NCBI GenBank assembly: GCA_947498595.1
Contig: CANMKX010000005.1
Location: 143,762 to 207,761, forward strand
DNA: 64,000 nt
Reading direction: 5' to 3'
DNA from: an uncultured Aquimarina sp.
Lineage (GTDB): Bacteria; Bacteroidota; Bacteroidia; Flavobacteriales; Flavobacteriaceae
The notes below the pieces were generated by a model. That model was not told the origin of the DNA. It ran no database searches and saw only the letters and a program-made list of their open reading frames with translations. Shown here piece by piece: positions 36,975-47,082 of the stretch. Position 1 is the stretch's first letter; each line of letters opens with the position of its first letter. The position numbers were made by a program, and so were the translations under genes.

Positions 36975-37080
36975 AATTACGCACGAAATATTGAATAGCA
37001 GATAATATTATGCTTGCATAATAAATATGTTAAAAAACGATGTAAAAATGTTGTGCATGCATAATAAATGCATTAAATAA

Positions 37081-37110
37081 TTGCGAAATATGTAAATTAT
37101 GTTAAATTTG
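37081..37110 (+). promoter_or_regulatory. Promoter of the FadL-type porin gene
   Basis: TTG at 37081-37083, 19-base spacer, TAAATTTG at 37103-37110, 46 bases before the ATG. Just upstream (37010-37073) an imperfect direct repeat GCATAATAAAT appears twice. Confidence 0.7.
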
Positions 37111-37156
37111 AGTGCTTGTAATTTTAAAATAACCAAGAACGACAAACAAATTTATT

Positions 37157-38407
37157 ATGATGAGAAATTTATTTTTAGCTGTTGCACTAATAGTTTCTGC
37201 TAGTATTTATGCTGGTGGTTACCGTGTAGGCTTACAAGGGCAACGCTCTCTTGCTATGGGGCATACGGGTGTAGCTGTAGTCAATAATGCAGAATTAGCA
37301 TTTTTTAACCCTGCGGGTTTGATTTATTTAGAAAATAAACTCAATATTTCAGGTGGAGTAAGTGCAGTATTCTCTGATGTAGTATGGCAAAATGAGCAAT
37401 TAGGGCAATATGCAGAGACAGATAGTCCGGTTGGAACGCCATTTTATCTATATGCGTCATACAAAGTAAATGATTGGTTAGCTTTAGGTTTAAATATTTC
37501 TACACCATATGGAAGTAGAGTTGAATGGGAAAAAGATTGGGCAGGATCTCATTTAGTAAATGATATCGAATTAGCGGCAATCTATATTCAGCCTTTAGTA
37601 TCTATAAAAATTTCTGATAAGTTTAGTATTGGAGGTGGACCTATTTATGTATCAGGATCTGTTAATCTAAATAGAAACTTGAATAGAACACTAACAGATA
37701 TTGACGGTAATAGAAGTAATGTAACAATTGATGCTACAAATGTTACAGCTTGGGGTTGGTCAATAGGAGCAATGTTTACACCAGTAGAAGATTTGCGTAT
37801 TGGATTTAATTATCGATCAGAGATCATTATGGATGCAGAAGGAGGAGATGCTGATTTTAGTAATATCCCAAATTCACCAGCAACACCATTTGTTGATACA
37901 ACATTTGATGCATCATTACCTTTACCAGCCGAATTATCACTGGGAGCATCTTATCAAGTTAATGATAAATGGTTAGTAGCTTTTCAATTTGATAGAGCAT
38001 ATTGGAATGTATATGAATCGTTAGATGTTGATTTTGCAAGCCCAACGAATCCAGATTCTGTAAACCCAAGAAATTATAAAAATTCAAGTATATACCGCGT
38101 AGGGGTAGAATACAAAGCATTGGATAAATTAGCTTTAAGAGCCGGGTATTATTTTGATGAGTCACCAGTACAAGATGGATTTTTTGCGCCTGAAACACCT
38201 CGTAACGATAGTAACAATTTTACAGCAGGATTATCTTTTGATATTAATGAGCATTTAGCAATTGATGCTTCATTCTTATATGTGCGATTTAAAGAGGTAG
38301 ACGCATCATACGATTTTTACCAAGAGAATGGACAAAATGTACCATTTAACGGAACTTATAAGTCTAGCGCATTTGTTCCTGGATTAGGAATTACCTACAA
38401 ATTATAA
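37157..38407 (+). CDS. OmpP1/FadL/TodX family outer-membrane transporter
   Basis: A 416-residue beta-barrel with a signal peptide (cut after IYAG or nearby). YRVGLQGQRSLAMGHTGVAV followed by NAELAFFNPAGLIYL is the FadL signature (the NPA hatch region), and the rest alternates amphipathic strands, ending in SAFVPGLGITYKL. FadL-like proteins let hydrophobic compounds such as long-chain fatty acids pass the outer membrane. The second Met at codon 2 is an alternative start. It is followed by an SGNH lipoprotein 20 bases later, suggesting joint lipid uptake and hydrolysis. Confidence 0.93.
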   Translation: MMRNLFLAVALIVSASIYAGGYRVGLQGQRSLAMGHTGVAVVNNAELAFFNPAGLIYLENKLNISGGVSAVFSDVVWQNEQLGQYAETDSPVGTPFYLYASYKVNDWLALGLNISTPYGSRVEWEKDWAGSHLVNDIELAAIYIQPLVSIKISDKFSIGGGPIYVSGSVNLNRNLNRTLTDIDGNRSNVTIDATNVTAWGWSIGAMFTPVEDLRIGFNYRSEIIMDAEGGDADFSNIPNSPATPFVDTTFDASLPLPAELSLGASYQVNDKWLVAFQFDRAYWNVYESLDVDFASPTNPDSVNPRNYKNSSIYRVGVEYKALDKLALRAGYYFDESPVQDGFFAPETPRNDSNNFTAGLSFDINEHLAIDASFLYVRFKEVDASYDFYQENGQNVPFNGTYKSSAFVPGLGITYKL

Positions 38408-38427
38408 TACTTGAAAAAGATATAGCA

Positions 38428-39927
38428 ATGAAGAATAACTTAAAATATATAGCAATTGTAGCTCTAGGGCTTGTTGCCTGTGAGCCTGAATTTGACAATC
38501 CTATTAACGAAGGAGATTTTTATACTAGCGGACAAGCTGATTTTTCTAATTATGTAGCTGTAGGAAATTCTCTTACTGCTGGTTTTGCAGATGGAGCATT
38601 ATACATAACAGGGCAAGAAAATTCGTATCCTAATATAATGTCTAAGCAATTTGCATTAGCAGGTGGCGGTGAGTTTACACAACCGCTAATGGCAGATAAT
38701 ACAGGAGGAGCTTTAATAGGAGGTACTCAATCTTTGAGTAATCGATTAGTGTTAGCATTTGATGCGGCAGGAAATCCTGCGCCAGCGGTATATACAGGTG
38801 GAACACCTACAACCGAAATTACAACAAATCTAAATGCATCATTTAATAATGTAGGAGTACCAGGAGCAAAAAGTTTTCATTTAATAGCCCCAGGGTATGG
38901 TAGTGCAGCTAATCTAGCAACTGGAGCGGCAAATCCTTATTATGTGAGATTTGCTTCTGCAGATGACGCAACGGTTTTAGGGGATGCAGTATCTCAAAAT
39001 CCAAGCTTCTTTAGTCTGTGGATAGGAAATAATGATGTGTTAAGTTTTGCTACTTCTGGTGGAGTTGGTGTTGACCAAACAGGTAATCTTGATCCAACTA
39101 CTTATGGAGGAAATGATATTACAGATCCTACCGTTTTTGGAGGAGTGTATACTGAATTGGTAAATGGATTAACTGCAAATGGAGCAAAAGGAGTTTTAAT
39201 AAACTTACCAGATGTAACATCATTACCATTTTTTACAACAGTACCTTATAACGCTATTCCTTTGGATGCAGCTACAGCTGCATTCCTAACAGTACAATAT
39301 AATGCTTACAATTTAGGAGTTAACCAATTAGTTGCAGGAGGAGCTATCTCAGCAGAAGAAGGTGAGAGACGTCAAATTTCTTTTTCAGAAGGGCAAAATG
39401 CAGTAGTGATTTTAGATGAAGATTTAACAGACTTATCTTCGTTTAACCCTCAATTATTGAATTTAAGACAAGCAACTTCTGAAGATTTATTAGTGTTAAC
39501 ATCTAGTTCTGTTATAGGTACATTAGCAGATCCTGCTAATCCAGCCTCTGTAATAGGTTTGGCTGTTCCTTTGGCTGATCAATATGTATTAACAACAGAC
39601 GAACAAACAATGATTTCTACTGCACAAGCAAGTTATAATGCAACTATTCAGGCTATTGCTACAGCTAACGAATTAGCGTTTTTTGATGCAAGAAGTGTAT
39701 TAGCACAAGTAGCTAATGGAGGTTTAGCATTTGATGGAGGAATCGTTACTTCAGCTTTTGTAACTGGAGGAGGATTTTCTTTAGATGGTGTTCACCCATC
39801 TCCTAGAGGATATGCTTTAACAGCTAATGGTATTATAGATGCAATTAATACAACATATGGTTCAACAGTACCTAATGTAAATCCAGGTGATTTTGGAACT
39901 GTTACATTAAGTAATGAAGTGAACTAA
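38428..39927 (+). CDS. SGNH/GDSL-type hydrolase lipoprotein
   Basis: A 499-residue protein with a lipoprotein signal ending GLVAC. Block I is AVGNSLTAG, so the usual Gly-Asp-Ser-Leu reads Gly-Asn-Ser-Leu; block III is IGNNDVL (the Asn of SGNH) and block V DGVHPSPRGYA (Asp and His of the catalytic set). Between blocks III and V are long insertions. It probably acts as a surface or periplasmic esterase/lipase; its partner may be the FadL-type porin encoded immediately upstream. The operon ends with a clear terminator. Confidence 0.88.
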   Translation: MKNNLKYIAIVALGLVACEPEFDNPINEGDFYTSGQADFSNYVAVGNSLTAGFADGALYITGQENSYPNIMSKQFALAGGGEFTQPLMADNTGGALIGGTQSLSNRLVLAFDAAGNPAPAVYTGGTPTTEITTNLNASFNNVGVPGAKSFHLIAPGYGSAANLATGAANPYYVRFASADDATVLGDAVSQNPSFFSLWIGNNDVLSFATSGGVGVDQTGNLDPTTYGGNDITDPTVFGGVYTELVNGLTANGAKGVLINLPDVTSLPFFTTVPYNAIPLDAATAAFLTVQYNAYNLGVNQLVAGGAISAEEGERRQISFSEGQNAVVILDEDLTDLSSFNPQLLNLRQATSEDLLVLTSSSVIGTLADPANPASVIGLAVPLADQYVLTTDEQTMISTAQASYNATIQAIATANELAFFDARSVLAQVANGGLAFDGGIVTSAFVTGGGFSLDGVHPSPRGYALTANGIIDAINTTYGSTVPNVNPGDFGTVTLSNEVN

Positions 39928-39948
39928 AGAATTGTCGAGAATTACATA

Positions 39949-39986
39949 AAAAAACTCTAGCTCAATTTGAGCTAGAGTTTTTTTTA
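39949..39986 (+). terminator. Terminator after the GDSL lipoprotein gene
   Basis: AAAACTCTAGCTCAA and TTGAGCTAGAGTTTT form a 15-bp stem with almost no loop, followed by TTTT. Confidence 0.88.
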
Positions 39987-40030
39987 TGACTATAATTTTA
40001 AGTACCTTAAGTGAAATTAAAAACATTATA

Positions 40031-40378
40031 ATGAGATTTATATTAAAAATATTATTAAGCGCAATAGCTGTAATCGTATTGTCAAAAATATTACCAGGTG
40101 TTACTGTCAATTCTATGATAAGTGCTGTGATTGTTGCTTTAGTTTTGTCTTTTTTAAATGCATTTTTGAAACCAATTTTAGTCATATTTACCTTGCCTGC
40201 GACTATAGTTACACTCGGTTTATTTTTAATTATAATAAATGCAGCAATAATTTTATTTGCAGATTATTTTATAAGTGGATTTAATGTAAATGGGTGGTTA
40301 TCAGCAATAATTTTTAGTATTTTGCTTTCAGTATTTCAATCTATATTGCATTCATTATTGAAGGATGATAAAAAATAA
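40031..40378 (+). CDS. Phage-holin-4-type small membrane protein (YvlD-like)
   Basis: A 115-residue protein of four hydrophobic helices with little else. ILPGVTVNSMISAVIVALVLSFLNAFLKPIL and LPATIVTLGLFLIIINAAII are the pattern of the widespread holin family 4 superfamily II / YvlD proteins, usually chromosomal and not part of phages. The function is unknown. ATG at 40031 is preferred; an ATG at 39986 would begin inside the previous terminator. Confidence 0.85.
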   Translation: MRFILKILLSAIAVIVLSKILPGVTVNSMISAVIVALVLSFLNAFLKPILVIFTLPATIVTLGLFLIIINAAIILFADYFISGFNVNGWLSAIIFSILLSVFQSILHSLLKDDKK

Positions 40379-40401
40379 CTGTTGTTCAGTAAGTTAAAAC
40401 T

Positions 40402-40431
40402 TTGTTGGGATGTAAAAAAATAGTACTTTTG
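40402..40431 (+). promoter_or_regulatory. Promoter of tig
   Basis: TTG at 40402-40404, a 19-base spacer and TACTTTTG at 40424-40431 match the flavobacterial consensus, 33 bases before the trigger factor ATG. Confidence 0.7.
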
Positions 40432-40464
40432 CATCCCAATTTTTAGTATTAAAAAGTAGAGATA

Positions 40465-41787
40465 ATGAATATTTCAAAAGAGCAATTAGACGATTTAAAT
40501 GCTGTAATCACTGTTGATATCGTTAAAGAAGATTATAACAGTAATGTAGAAAAAGTTCTTAAGGACTATCGTAAAAATGCAAACATCCCAGGATTTAGAA
40601 AAGGACATGTGCCAATGGGATTAGTGAAGAAGCAATATGGAAAGGCAGTATTGGTTGATGAAGTTAATAAACTATTGCAAGAATCTTTAAATAAATATTT
40701 AGTTGTAGAAAAATTAGATGTTCTTGGAAATCCATTACCAAAAGAACAAGATAATTTTGACTGGGATGCAGAAAGTTATTCATTTGAGTTCGAATTAGGA
40801 TTAGCTCCAAAATTTGAAGTTAAATTTACAGGAGATAAAGCTGTAACTCATTATACAATTGTTGCTACTGAAGAAATGATTGATAATCAAGTAGAAACAA
40901 TTCAAAAACAATATGGAAAATTAGTTTCTAAAGAAGTTGTTGAAGAAGGTGTTTTAATTAAAGGATCTTTTGTTAACGAAGAAAAAGAAATTAATAACGA
41001 TACTACAATCTCTTTAGATAAAATTAAAGGGAAAAGAAATGCGGATAAATTCTTAGGATCTAAAGTAGGTGATGTTTTAACACTTAAAACAAAAAGCTTA
41101 TTTAATGAAGAACAAGATTTAGTAGCAGCATTAGGTGTTGAGAAAGAAGTAGCAGAAGGATTAGATATCGAAGTTACTTTTACAATAGCAGAAATCAATG
41201 TTCAAGAACTAGCAGAATTAGATCAAGAATTATTTAATAAATTGTTTCCAGCAGATACTGTAACAACTGTTACAGAATTAAAAGAAAAGATCAAAGAAGA
41301 TGGTGAACGTCAATTTGTTCAACAAACTGATCAGCAATTATTAAATGATATCACAGAAAGTGTATTAGAAAATACAACTTTTGACTTGCCAGCAGAATTC
41401 TTACAAAAATGGATCCGTACAACAGGAGAGAAGCCATTAACTGAAGATGAAGCTAAAGAAGAATACCAAAAAAGTGAAAAAGGATTACGTTTTCAATTAA
41501 TTGAAGGGAAAATTATCACAGATAACAACCTTCAAGTAACTGCAGATGAGATCAAAGAATTCACAAAGGAGTTAATCGCAGGTCAAATGGCACAATATGG
41601 TCAACCTGTACCAGAAGGTGAAGAGTTGGATGGTATTATCAATAGAGTACTATCTAATAGAGATGAAGCAAAGCGAATTTCTGATCAATTGATGAGTCAA
41701 AAATTAATTACATTCTATAAAGAAAATGTAGAAATGGATAAAAAAGAATTAAGTTTTGATGATTTTGTAAAAGAAGTTTACAAATAA
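40465..41787 (+). CDS. tig: Trigger factor
   Basis: A 440-residue ribosome-associated chaperone. The N-terminal ribosome-binding domain contains the GFRKGHVPMGLVKKQYG motif; a C-terminal domain of helices follows. The central FKBP-like peptidyl-prolyl isomerase domain is poorly recognisable, as in other Bacteroidota trigger factors. It binds nascent chains at the exit tunnel. It has its own promoter and terminator, and is followed by clpP and clpX, the standard order. Confidence 0.93.
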   Translation: MNISKEQLDDLNAVITVDIVKEDYNSNVEKVLKDYRKNANIPGFRKGHVPMGLVKKQYGKAVLVDEVNKLLQESLNKYLVVEKLDVLGNPLPKEQDNFDWDAESYSFEFELGLAPKFEVKFTGDKAVTHYTIVATEEMIDNQVETIQKQYGKLVSKEVVEEGVLIKGSFVNEEKEINNDTTISLDKIKGKRNADKFLGSKVGDVLTLKTKSLFNEEQDLVAALGVEKEVAEGLDIEVTFTIAEINVQELAELDQELFNKLFPADTVTTVTELKEKIKEDGERQFVQQTDQQLLNDITESVLENTTFDLPAEFLQKWIRTTGEKPLTEDEAKEEYQKSEKGLRFQLIEGKIITDNNLQVTADEIKEFTKELIAGQMAQYGQPVPEGEELDGIINRVLSNRDEAKRISDQLMSQKLITFYKENVEMDKKELSFDDFVKEVYK

Positions 41788-41826
41788 GAAAGAATACATA
41801 AATCAGAGAATTTATACTTATATTTA

Positions 41827-41864
41827 AGGCGTTAAACCAGTTTATGGTATAGCGCCTTTTTTTA
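41827..41864 (+). terminator. Terminator after tig
   Basis: AAGGCG at one side and GCGCCTT at the other with the inner complementary part AAACC / GGT, followed by seven T residues. Confidence 0.7.
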
Positions 41865-41886
41865 AATAAAAAATCAAACAAGCTAT

Positions 41887-42561
41887 ATGGATTTCGGAAA
41901 AGAATTTGAAAAATACGCAACAAAACATCACGGTATCAATAGTAATTATTACAATGATATTATTAGCAGTATGTATCCAGTAGGAATGACACCTAATATT
42001 ATTGAGGAACGTCAAATGAATATTGCAATATTTGATGTGTTCTCTAGATTGATGATGGATCGTATCATATTTTTAGGAACAGGAATCAATGATCAAGTTG
42101 CTAATATTATTCAAGCACAATTGCTGTTTTTAGAAAGTACAGACGCAAATAAAGATATTCAAATCTACATTAATTCACCAGGTGGAAGTGTATATGCTGG
42201 ATTAGGAATATATGATACAATGCAATTTATCAAACCAGATGTTGCAACTATATGTACAGGGATGGCTGCATCTATGGGTGCTGTATTATTATGTGCAGGT
42301 CAAGCAGGAAAAAGATCTGGATTAAAGCATAGTCGAGTAATGATCCACCAACCATTAGGAGGAGCTCAAGGTCAAGCAAGTGATATAGAAATTACAGCGA
42401 GAGAAATTCTTACTTTAAAGAAAGAGTTGTATGAAATAATCGCAACACACTCAGGACAAACATATGATAAAGTTTATGAGGATAGTGATAGAGATTATTG
42501 GATGAGAGCTGATAAAGCTAAAGAATATGGAATGATTGATGAAATATTGACTAGAGTATAG
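41887..42561 (+). CDS. clpP: ATP-dependent Clp protease proteolytic subunit
   Basis: A 224-residue serine peptidase. The catalytic triad is visible: Ser in GMAASMGAVLL, His in VMIHQPLGGAQGQASDIEI, and Asp in SDRDYWMRADKAKEYGMIDEI. ClpP forms a tetradecameric chamber that degrades proteins fed by ClpX, encoded next. The N-terminus is longer than in E. coli (about 40 residues before the ERQMNIAIFD core) and could include a processed propeptide. Confidence 0.96.
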   Translation: MDFGKEFEKYATKHHGINSNYYNDIISSMYPVGMTPNIIEERQMNIAIFDVFSRLMMDRIIFLGTGINDQVANIIQAQLLFLESTDANKDIQIYINSPGGSVYAGLGIYDTMQFIKPDVATICTGMAASMGAVLLCAGQAGKRSGLKHSRVMIHQPLGGAQGQASDIEITAREILTLKKELYEIIATHSGQTYDKVYEDSDRDYWMRADKAKEYGMIDEILTRV

Positions 42562-42632
42562 TAGTTGATATATTTCAAAAGTTATTCATTAAAAATAAAA
42601 CCCGTTTTTTGGGATAAGAAAAAGATGATTAC

Positions 42633-43865
42633 ATGGCGAAAGAAGATTTAGAATGTTCCTTTTGTGGAAGAAAAAAACCAGAAACAAATTTATTAATCGC
42701 TGGGTTAGATGCACATATATGCGATAGATGTATTCTACAGGCACATGGAATAGTTGTAGAAGAAGCTAAAGATGAAGGCGAAAATGAACTTAGTAATGAA
42801 TTAGTTTTACGCAAACCAATTGCGATTAAAAAGTTTTTGGATGAATATGTGATAGGGCAGGAATTTACTAAAAAAATTATGGCCGTTGCTGTTTATAATC
42901 ATTACAAAAGATTATTACAGCCCGTTAGCGATGATGATATTGAAATTCAAAAAAGTAATATCATAATGGTTGGACAAACAGGTACTGGTAAAACATTAAT
43001 GGCAAAAACAATTGCTAAGATGTTAAACGTACCTTTAGCTATTGTGGATGCTACTGTATTAACAGAAGCTGGTTACGTAGGAGAAGATGTTGAAAGCATA
43101 TTAACTCGTTTACTACAAGCTGCTGATTATAACTTAGAGAAAGCACAAAGAGGTATTGTTTTTATTGATGAAATCGATAAAATAGCACGTAAAAGTGATA
43201 ACCCTAGTATTACTAGAGATGTTTCGGGTGAAGGTGTACAGCAAGCTTTATTAAAATTATTAGAAGGAACTGTTGTTAATGTTCCGCCTAAAGGTGGGCG
43301 TAAACATCCTGATCAAAAGTTTATCGAAGTAAATACAGAAAATATTCTATTTATTGCTGGAGGTGCTTTTGATGGTATTGAAAGAGTTATTCAAAAGCGT
43401 TTAAACATGCAAGCAGTAGGGTTTAGTGCTTCTATGAGCGAAGATGTTATTGAGAAGGATAACCTATTAAAATACATTATTCCAAAAGACTTAAAAGATT
43501 TTGGATTAATCCCTGAAATTATAGGAAGATTGCCTGTTCTCTCTCATATGGATCCATTAGATGCTAAAACATTAAGAGCGATCCTTACAGAGCCTAAAAA
43601 TGCTATTATCAAGCAGTATACAAAACTGTTTGGAATGGATGAAATTGAATTTAATATCTCTGATGACGCATTAGGATATATTGTAGATAAAGCAATTGAA
43701 TATAAATTAGGAGCAAGAGGATTACGATCTTTATGTGAAGCTATTCTTACTGATGCAATGTACGAACTTCCTGATAGTTCAGAATCTGAGTTTGAAGTAA
43801 CAAGAGAGTATGCAGAGCAAAAGCTTAATAAATCAACAATAAAGAAATTAAAAGCAGTTTCTTAA
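42633..43865 (+). CDS. clpX: ATP-dependent Clp protease ATPase subunit ClpX
   Basis: A 410-residue AAA+ unfoldase. The N-terminal C4 zinc-binding domain is CSFCGRKKP ... AHICDRC; Walker A GQTGTGKT, Walker B FIDEIDKI, the pore-loop region GYVGEDVES and sensor 2 GARGLRS are present. It recognises substrates, unfolds them with ATP and passes them to ClpP. It follows clpP by 71 bases and ends before a strong bidirectional terminator. Confidence 0.97.
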   Translation: MAKEDLECSFCGRKKPETNLLIAGLDAHICDRCILQAHGIVVEEAKDEGENELSNELVLRKPIAIKKFLDEYVIGQEFTKKIMAVAVYNHYKRLLQPVSDDDIEIQKSNIIMVGQTGTGKTLMAKTIAKMLNVPLAIVDATVLTEAGYVGEDVESILTRLLQAADYNLEKAQRGIVFIDEIDKIARKSDNPSITRDVSGEGVQQALLKLLEGTVVNVPPKGGRKHPDQKFIEVNTENILFIAGGAFDGIERVIQKRLNMQAVGFSASMSEDVIEKDNLLKYIIPKDLKDFGLIPEIIGRLPVLSHMDPLDAKTLRAILTEPKNAIIKQYTKLFGMDEIEFNISDDALGYIVDKAIEYKLGARGLRSLCEAILTDAMYELPDSSESEFEVTREYAEQKLNKSTIKKLKAVS

Positions 43866-43885
43866 AAGTTGATTATTACATACAA

Positions 43886-43924
43886 TAAAAAAGAGCTTTC
43901 TTATTACAGAAAGCTCTTTTTTTA
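43886..43924. terminator. Bidirectional terminator after clpX
   Basis: AAAAAAGAGCTTTCT and AGAAAGCTCTTTTTT pair perfectly around a six-base loop between two convergent genes. Confidence 0.9.
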
Positions 43925-43949
43925 TTGTATATGTTTTAAAATCTATCTA

Positions 43950-44255
43950 TTACTTACCAGTACTAGTCTCTGTAGTTTTAGTAGCAGTCTTTTTAGCGAT
44001 TAAAACAGCTTTGTTTTTAAGACTAATATCTAAATTGTTTTTACGTATTAATGATTTATAAAAATCAACTTTAGAAATATTCTTATTAGCAGTATTTGTA
44101 GATTTTGTATGTGCTATATTTGTAGTTTTCGATTCAGTAATTGTCTCTGAAATTGAAATTTCTTTTGTCTCTTCAGCTAATATAGAGTCACTTTCTTGAG
44201 CAAATGTTACTAGAGCAGAAAAGATAAAAACTAAACTAAAAACTAATTTTTTCAT
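43950..44255 (-). CDS. Small exported protein, unknown
   Basis: A 101-residue protein with a signal peptide ending TFAQ. The mature part is rich in Thr, Ser, Lys and Glu, with no cysteine and little predicted structure except a Lys-rich helix (NISKVDFYKSLIRKNNLDISLKNK, of which no family is known to me). It may be a small periplasmic or secreted protein. Monocistronic. The 274 bases upstream to the GH3-like gene contain nothing recognisable. Confidence 0.6.
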   Translation of the reverse strand: MKKLVFSLVFIFSALVTFAQESDSILAEETKEISISETITESKTTNIAHTKSTNTANKNISKVDFYKSLIRKNNLDISLKNKAVLIAKKTATKTTETSTGK

Positions 44256-44529
44256 GTCAAATACTTTGTTTTTTAACGATAACGAATTTAATATGAAAGA
44301 GTTATGTTGTGAAATTATTCAATGCTTTTTGGATGAAAAAACGTATTTAAACGATGAAATACACAAAAAGACTCTTTTTTTGATGATTATTGTCTCATAA
44401 AAGTCTGATTTATTCAAGAAAACTTACAGAATAACTAATGAAAATCATTGTAAAACGTCAAATAAAATCAGATTTGATAAAAAAGATAGCATTAAGGTAA
44501 CTTTTAGGTATAATAAAAGACACTTGATG

Positions 44530-46065
44530 TTATACAATTTTACTAACAAGAGTACTATTGATTTCTAAAAGTTCTTCGATATATGTTCTTTTATTCGAAA
44601 GTCTAGGTATTTTATGTTGACCCCCTAACTTATTACGAGATTTAAGCCAGTCATAAAATAAATCTTTGCGAGCAATATGAACTTTTAACAAATTAAGAGT
44701 TGTATTGTTAAATCGTTTAGCTTCATAATCACTATTTACCTCTTGTAAAGAGAGATCTAGGATTTTAGTAAATTCATTTATATCAGAAGGACGTTTCTTG
44801 AATTCAATCATCCATTCGTGAGCTCCTTTTTCTCTACCTTGCATAAATATAGGAGCAGCTGTATAATCTATGATTTCAGAATTAGTTTGTTTGGCGGTTT
44901 TTCTAAGAGCAGCTTCAGCGTTTTCAATAATTAATTCTTCTCCAAAGACATTGATATGATGTTTTGTACGACCAGATACTTTGATACGATATGGATTGGT
45001 TGAAGTAAAACGAACTGTATCTCCTATTTTATAGCGCCATAATCCGGCATTAGTCGTAATTACAATAGCATAGTTTTTACCAACTTCGACTTGACTTAAA
45101 GGAATGATTCTTTCGTCTTCATTACCATAAGAGTCCATTGGGATGAATTCATAAAAAATTCCATAATCAAGCATTAATAATAATTCTGAAGAATGATTTC
45201 GATCTTGAATAGCGAAGAAACCTTCAGAAGCATTGTAGATTTCGTAAAACTTAAAATCTTTTTTAGGTAAAATAGCTTTGTATTGATCTATATATGGATC
45301 AAAACTCACTCCACCATGAAAATAGACTTCAAGATTATCCCATATTTCAAATAAATTTTGTTTCCCTGTCGTTTCTAATACCTGATTTAACAGCACTAAC
45401 ATCCAAGAAGGAACCCCAGCAAGACTTGTTACATTTTCATAAATAGTTTCTTGTACGATGGCCTGCATTTTAATTTCCCAATCACTCATTAATGAAATTT
45501 CATTACTAGGTGTAGAGCTAAATTCGGCCCAAAAAGGCATGTTATCTATTAAAATTGCTGATAAATCTCCAAAAGAGGTACCATTTTCTTTGTATAATTC
45601 TTTACTTCCTCCTAAGCGTAATCCTTTTCCTTGAAATAATTTAGAGCCTTCATTATTATTAAGATACATACACAGCAAATCTTTTCCGGCAGCATAATGA
45701 CACTCTTCTAATGATTGTTGACTAACAGGAATAAATTTACTTTTGGCATTAGTCGTACCGCTAGATTTTGCAAACCATCTGATAGGAGTTGGCCAATAAA
45801 TATTATTTTCTCCCAATCGACTACGTTCAATCATTGGCTCATAGCCTTCATAAGATTGTACAGGAACTCGTTCGGCAAATGTTTCGTAATTTTTTATAGA
45901 ATCAAAATCGTATTGTTTACCAAACTCGGTATTCTTAGCATATTCTATAAGTGTTTGTAAGAGTTCATTTTGTACATCATTAGGGTATTTAAGAAAGAGT
46001 TCCATTTGATGAAAACGTTTCTTTAAGAACCAGCTGGCAAGAGAATTTACTAAAGGAATTGGCAT
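44530..46065 (-). CDS. GH3-superfamily adenylate-forming protein
   Basis: A 511-residue protein of the GH3 family, best known for plant jasmonate/auxin-amido synthetases but widespread in Bacteroidota. ATP-binding motif 1 is FAKSSGTTNAKSKFIP; motif 3-like GGVSFDPY and YNASEGFFAIQD, and TNAGLWRYKIGDTVRFTS, are the other blocks. The family activates carboxylic acids as adenylates and couples them to amino acids or other acceptors; the bacterial substrates are unknown. Monocistronic, divergent from the DUF2797 gene. Confidence 0.92.
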   Translation of the reverse strand: MPIPLVNSLASWFLKKRFHQMELFLKYPNDVQNELLQTLIEYAKNTEFGKQYDFDSIKNYETFAERVPVQSYEGYEPMIERSRLGENNIYWPTPIRWFAKSSGTTNAKSKFIPVSQQSLEECHYAAGKDLLCMYLNNNEGSKLFQGKGLRLGGSKELYKENGTSFGDLSAILIDNMPFWAEFSSTPSNEISLMSDWEIKMQAIVQETIYENVTSLAGVPSWMLVLLNQVLETTGKQNLFEIWDNLEVYFHGGVSFDPYIDQYKAILPKKDFKFYEIYNASEGFFAIQDRNHSSELLLMLDYGIFYEFIPMDSYGNEDERIIPLSQVEVGKNYAIVITTNAGLWRYKIGDTVRFTSTNPYRIKVSGRTKHHINVFGEELIIENAEAALRKTAKQTNSEIIDYTAAPIFMQGREKGAHEWMIEFKKRPSDINEFTKILDLSLQEVNSDYEAKRFNNTTLNLLKVHIARKDLFYDWLKSRNKLGGQHKIPRLSNKRTYIEELLEINSTLVSKIV

Positions 46066-46178
46066 ATTTTAATGTATCTTTAGGCAGAAAAAATGCTAAT
46101 ATTTTTGTTTAAATGTATTCCAAGGTACTAAAAAATATTACAACAATAATACGATATTAATTATATAAGCGAAATTTT

Positions 46179-46973
46179 ATGCAATATCAAGGAGTGCTGA
46201 GAAAAATGCAAACAGAGTTAAAGGCACCTATACAATATTATCTTGTGTTTGATTCAGACTTTATACAAGTCAATCAATTGCTAGATAAAGAGTTGACGAT
46301 ACGATTTGTTAAATATCAATGTTTAGCTTGTGGGGAAAACAAGAAGATTTATAGACAAGGATATTGTTATGATGATTTTTATAAACAACCAGATGTTGGG
46401 GATTGGATCATGAAGCCTGAGCTAAGTACAGCTCATTTAGATATAGAGGATAGAGATTTAGAATACGAAAAAAAAGTACAATTACAACCTCATATTGTAT
46501 ACCTCGCAAATTCTAGCAATGTAAAAGTTGGAGTTACTAGAAAGACACAAGTTCCAACGAGATGGATTGATCAAGGAGCTCATGAAGCAATAGAAATAGT
46601 TGAAGTCCCTAATCGATATTTAGCAGGAATAACCGAAGTAGCACTTAAAGATTATGTTGCCGATAAAACCAACTGGCGAAAAATGTTGAAAAATGATGTG
46701 GAAGATGAAAGCTTGGTGGTACATAGAGATAAATTGAAAGAATATATTCCAGAGGAAGCAAAAGCTTATTATATAGCTTCTAATAAAGAAACAGAAATAG
46801 AATTTCCAGTATTGCAATACCCTGAGAAAGTTAAAAGCTTAAATCTGGAAAAGACACCGGAATTTACAGGAGTATTAAAAGGAATTAAAGGGCAGTATTT
46901 AATTTTTGAAGATGGAACTGTATTTAATGTAAGAAATAATGAAGGGCTTGTAGTGGATATTGATATTCAATAA
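46179..46973 (+). CDS. DUF2797 protein
   Basis: A 264-residue cytoplasmic protein. Near residue 48 it has a zinc-ribbon-like piece CLACGENKKIYRQGYCYDDFY, and the central block VYLANSSNVKVGVTRKTQVPTRWIDQGA resembles a GIY-YIG-like nuclease fold without certain catalytic residues. This matches DUF2797, whose function is unknown. A perfect terminator follows. Confidence 0.88.
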   Translation: MQYQGVLRKMQTELKAPIQYYLVFDSDFIQVNQLLDKELTIRFVKYQCLACGENKKIYRQGYCYDDFYKQPDVGDWIMKPELSTAHLDIEDRDLEYEKKVQLQPHIVYLANSSNVKVGVTRKTQVPTRWIDQGAHEAIEIVEVPNRYLAGITEVALKDYVADKTNWRKMLKNDVEDESLVVHRDKLKEYIPEEAKAYYIASNKETEIEFPVLQYPEKVKSLNLEKTPEFTGVLKGIKGQYLIFEDGTVFNVRNNEGLVVDIDIQ

Positions 46974-46991
46974 ATAAAAAAGATCTAAAAT

Positions 46992-47031
46992 GAAAAAATC
47001 TCCTAAAATTATTTTTAGGAGATTTTTTTAT
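46992..47031 (+). terminator. Terminator after the DUF2797 gene
   Basis: AAAAATCTCCTAAAA and TTTTAGGAGATTTTT pair around a short A/T loop; T-rich on the 3' side. It may act in both directions. Confidence 0.88.
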
Positions 47032-47082
47032 GATTTTTAAATAGATTTTTACGGAGTGTGGAATATTATATTTAATAATTAA

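Noticed and set aside
37010..37073. Imperfect direct repeat GCATAATAAAT as an operator
   Set aside because: Only two copies, A/T-rich and near random expectation; mentioned only under the promoter.
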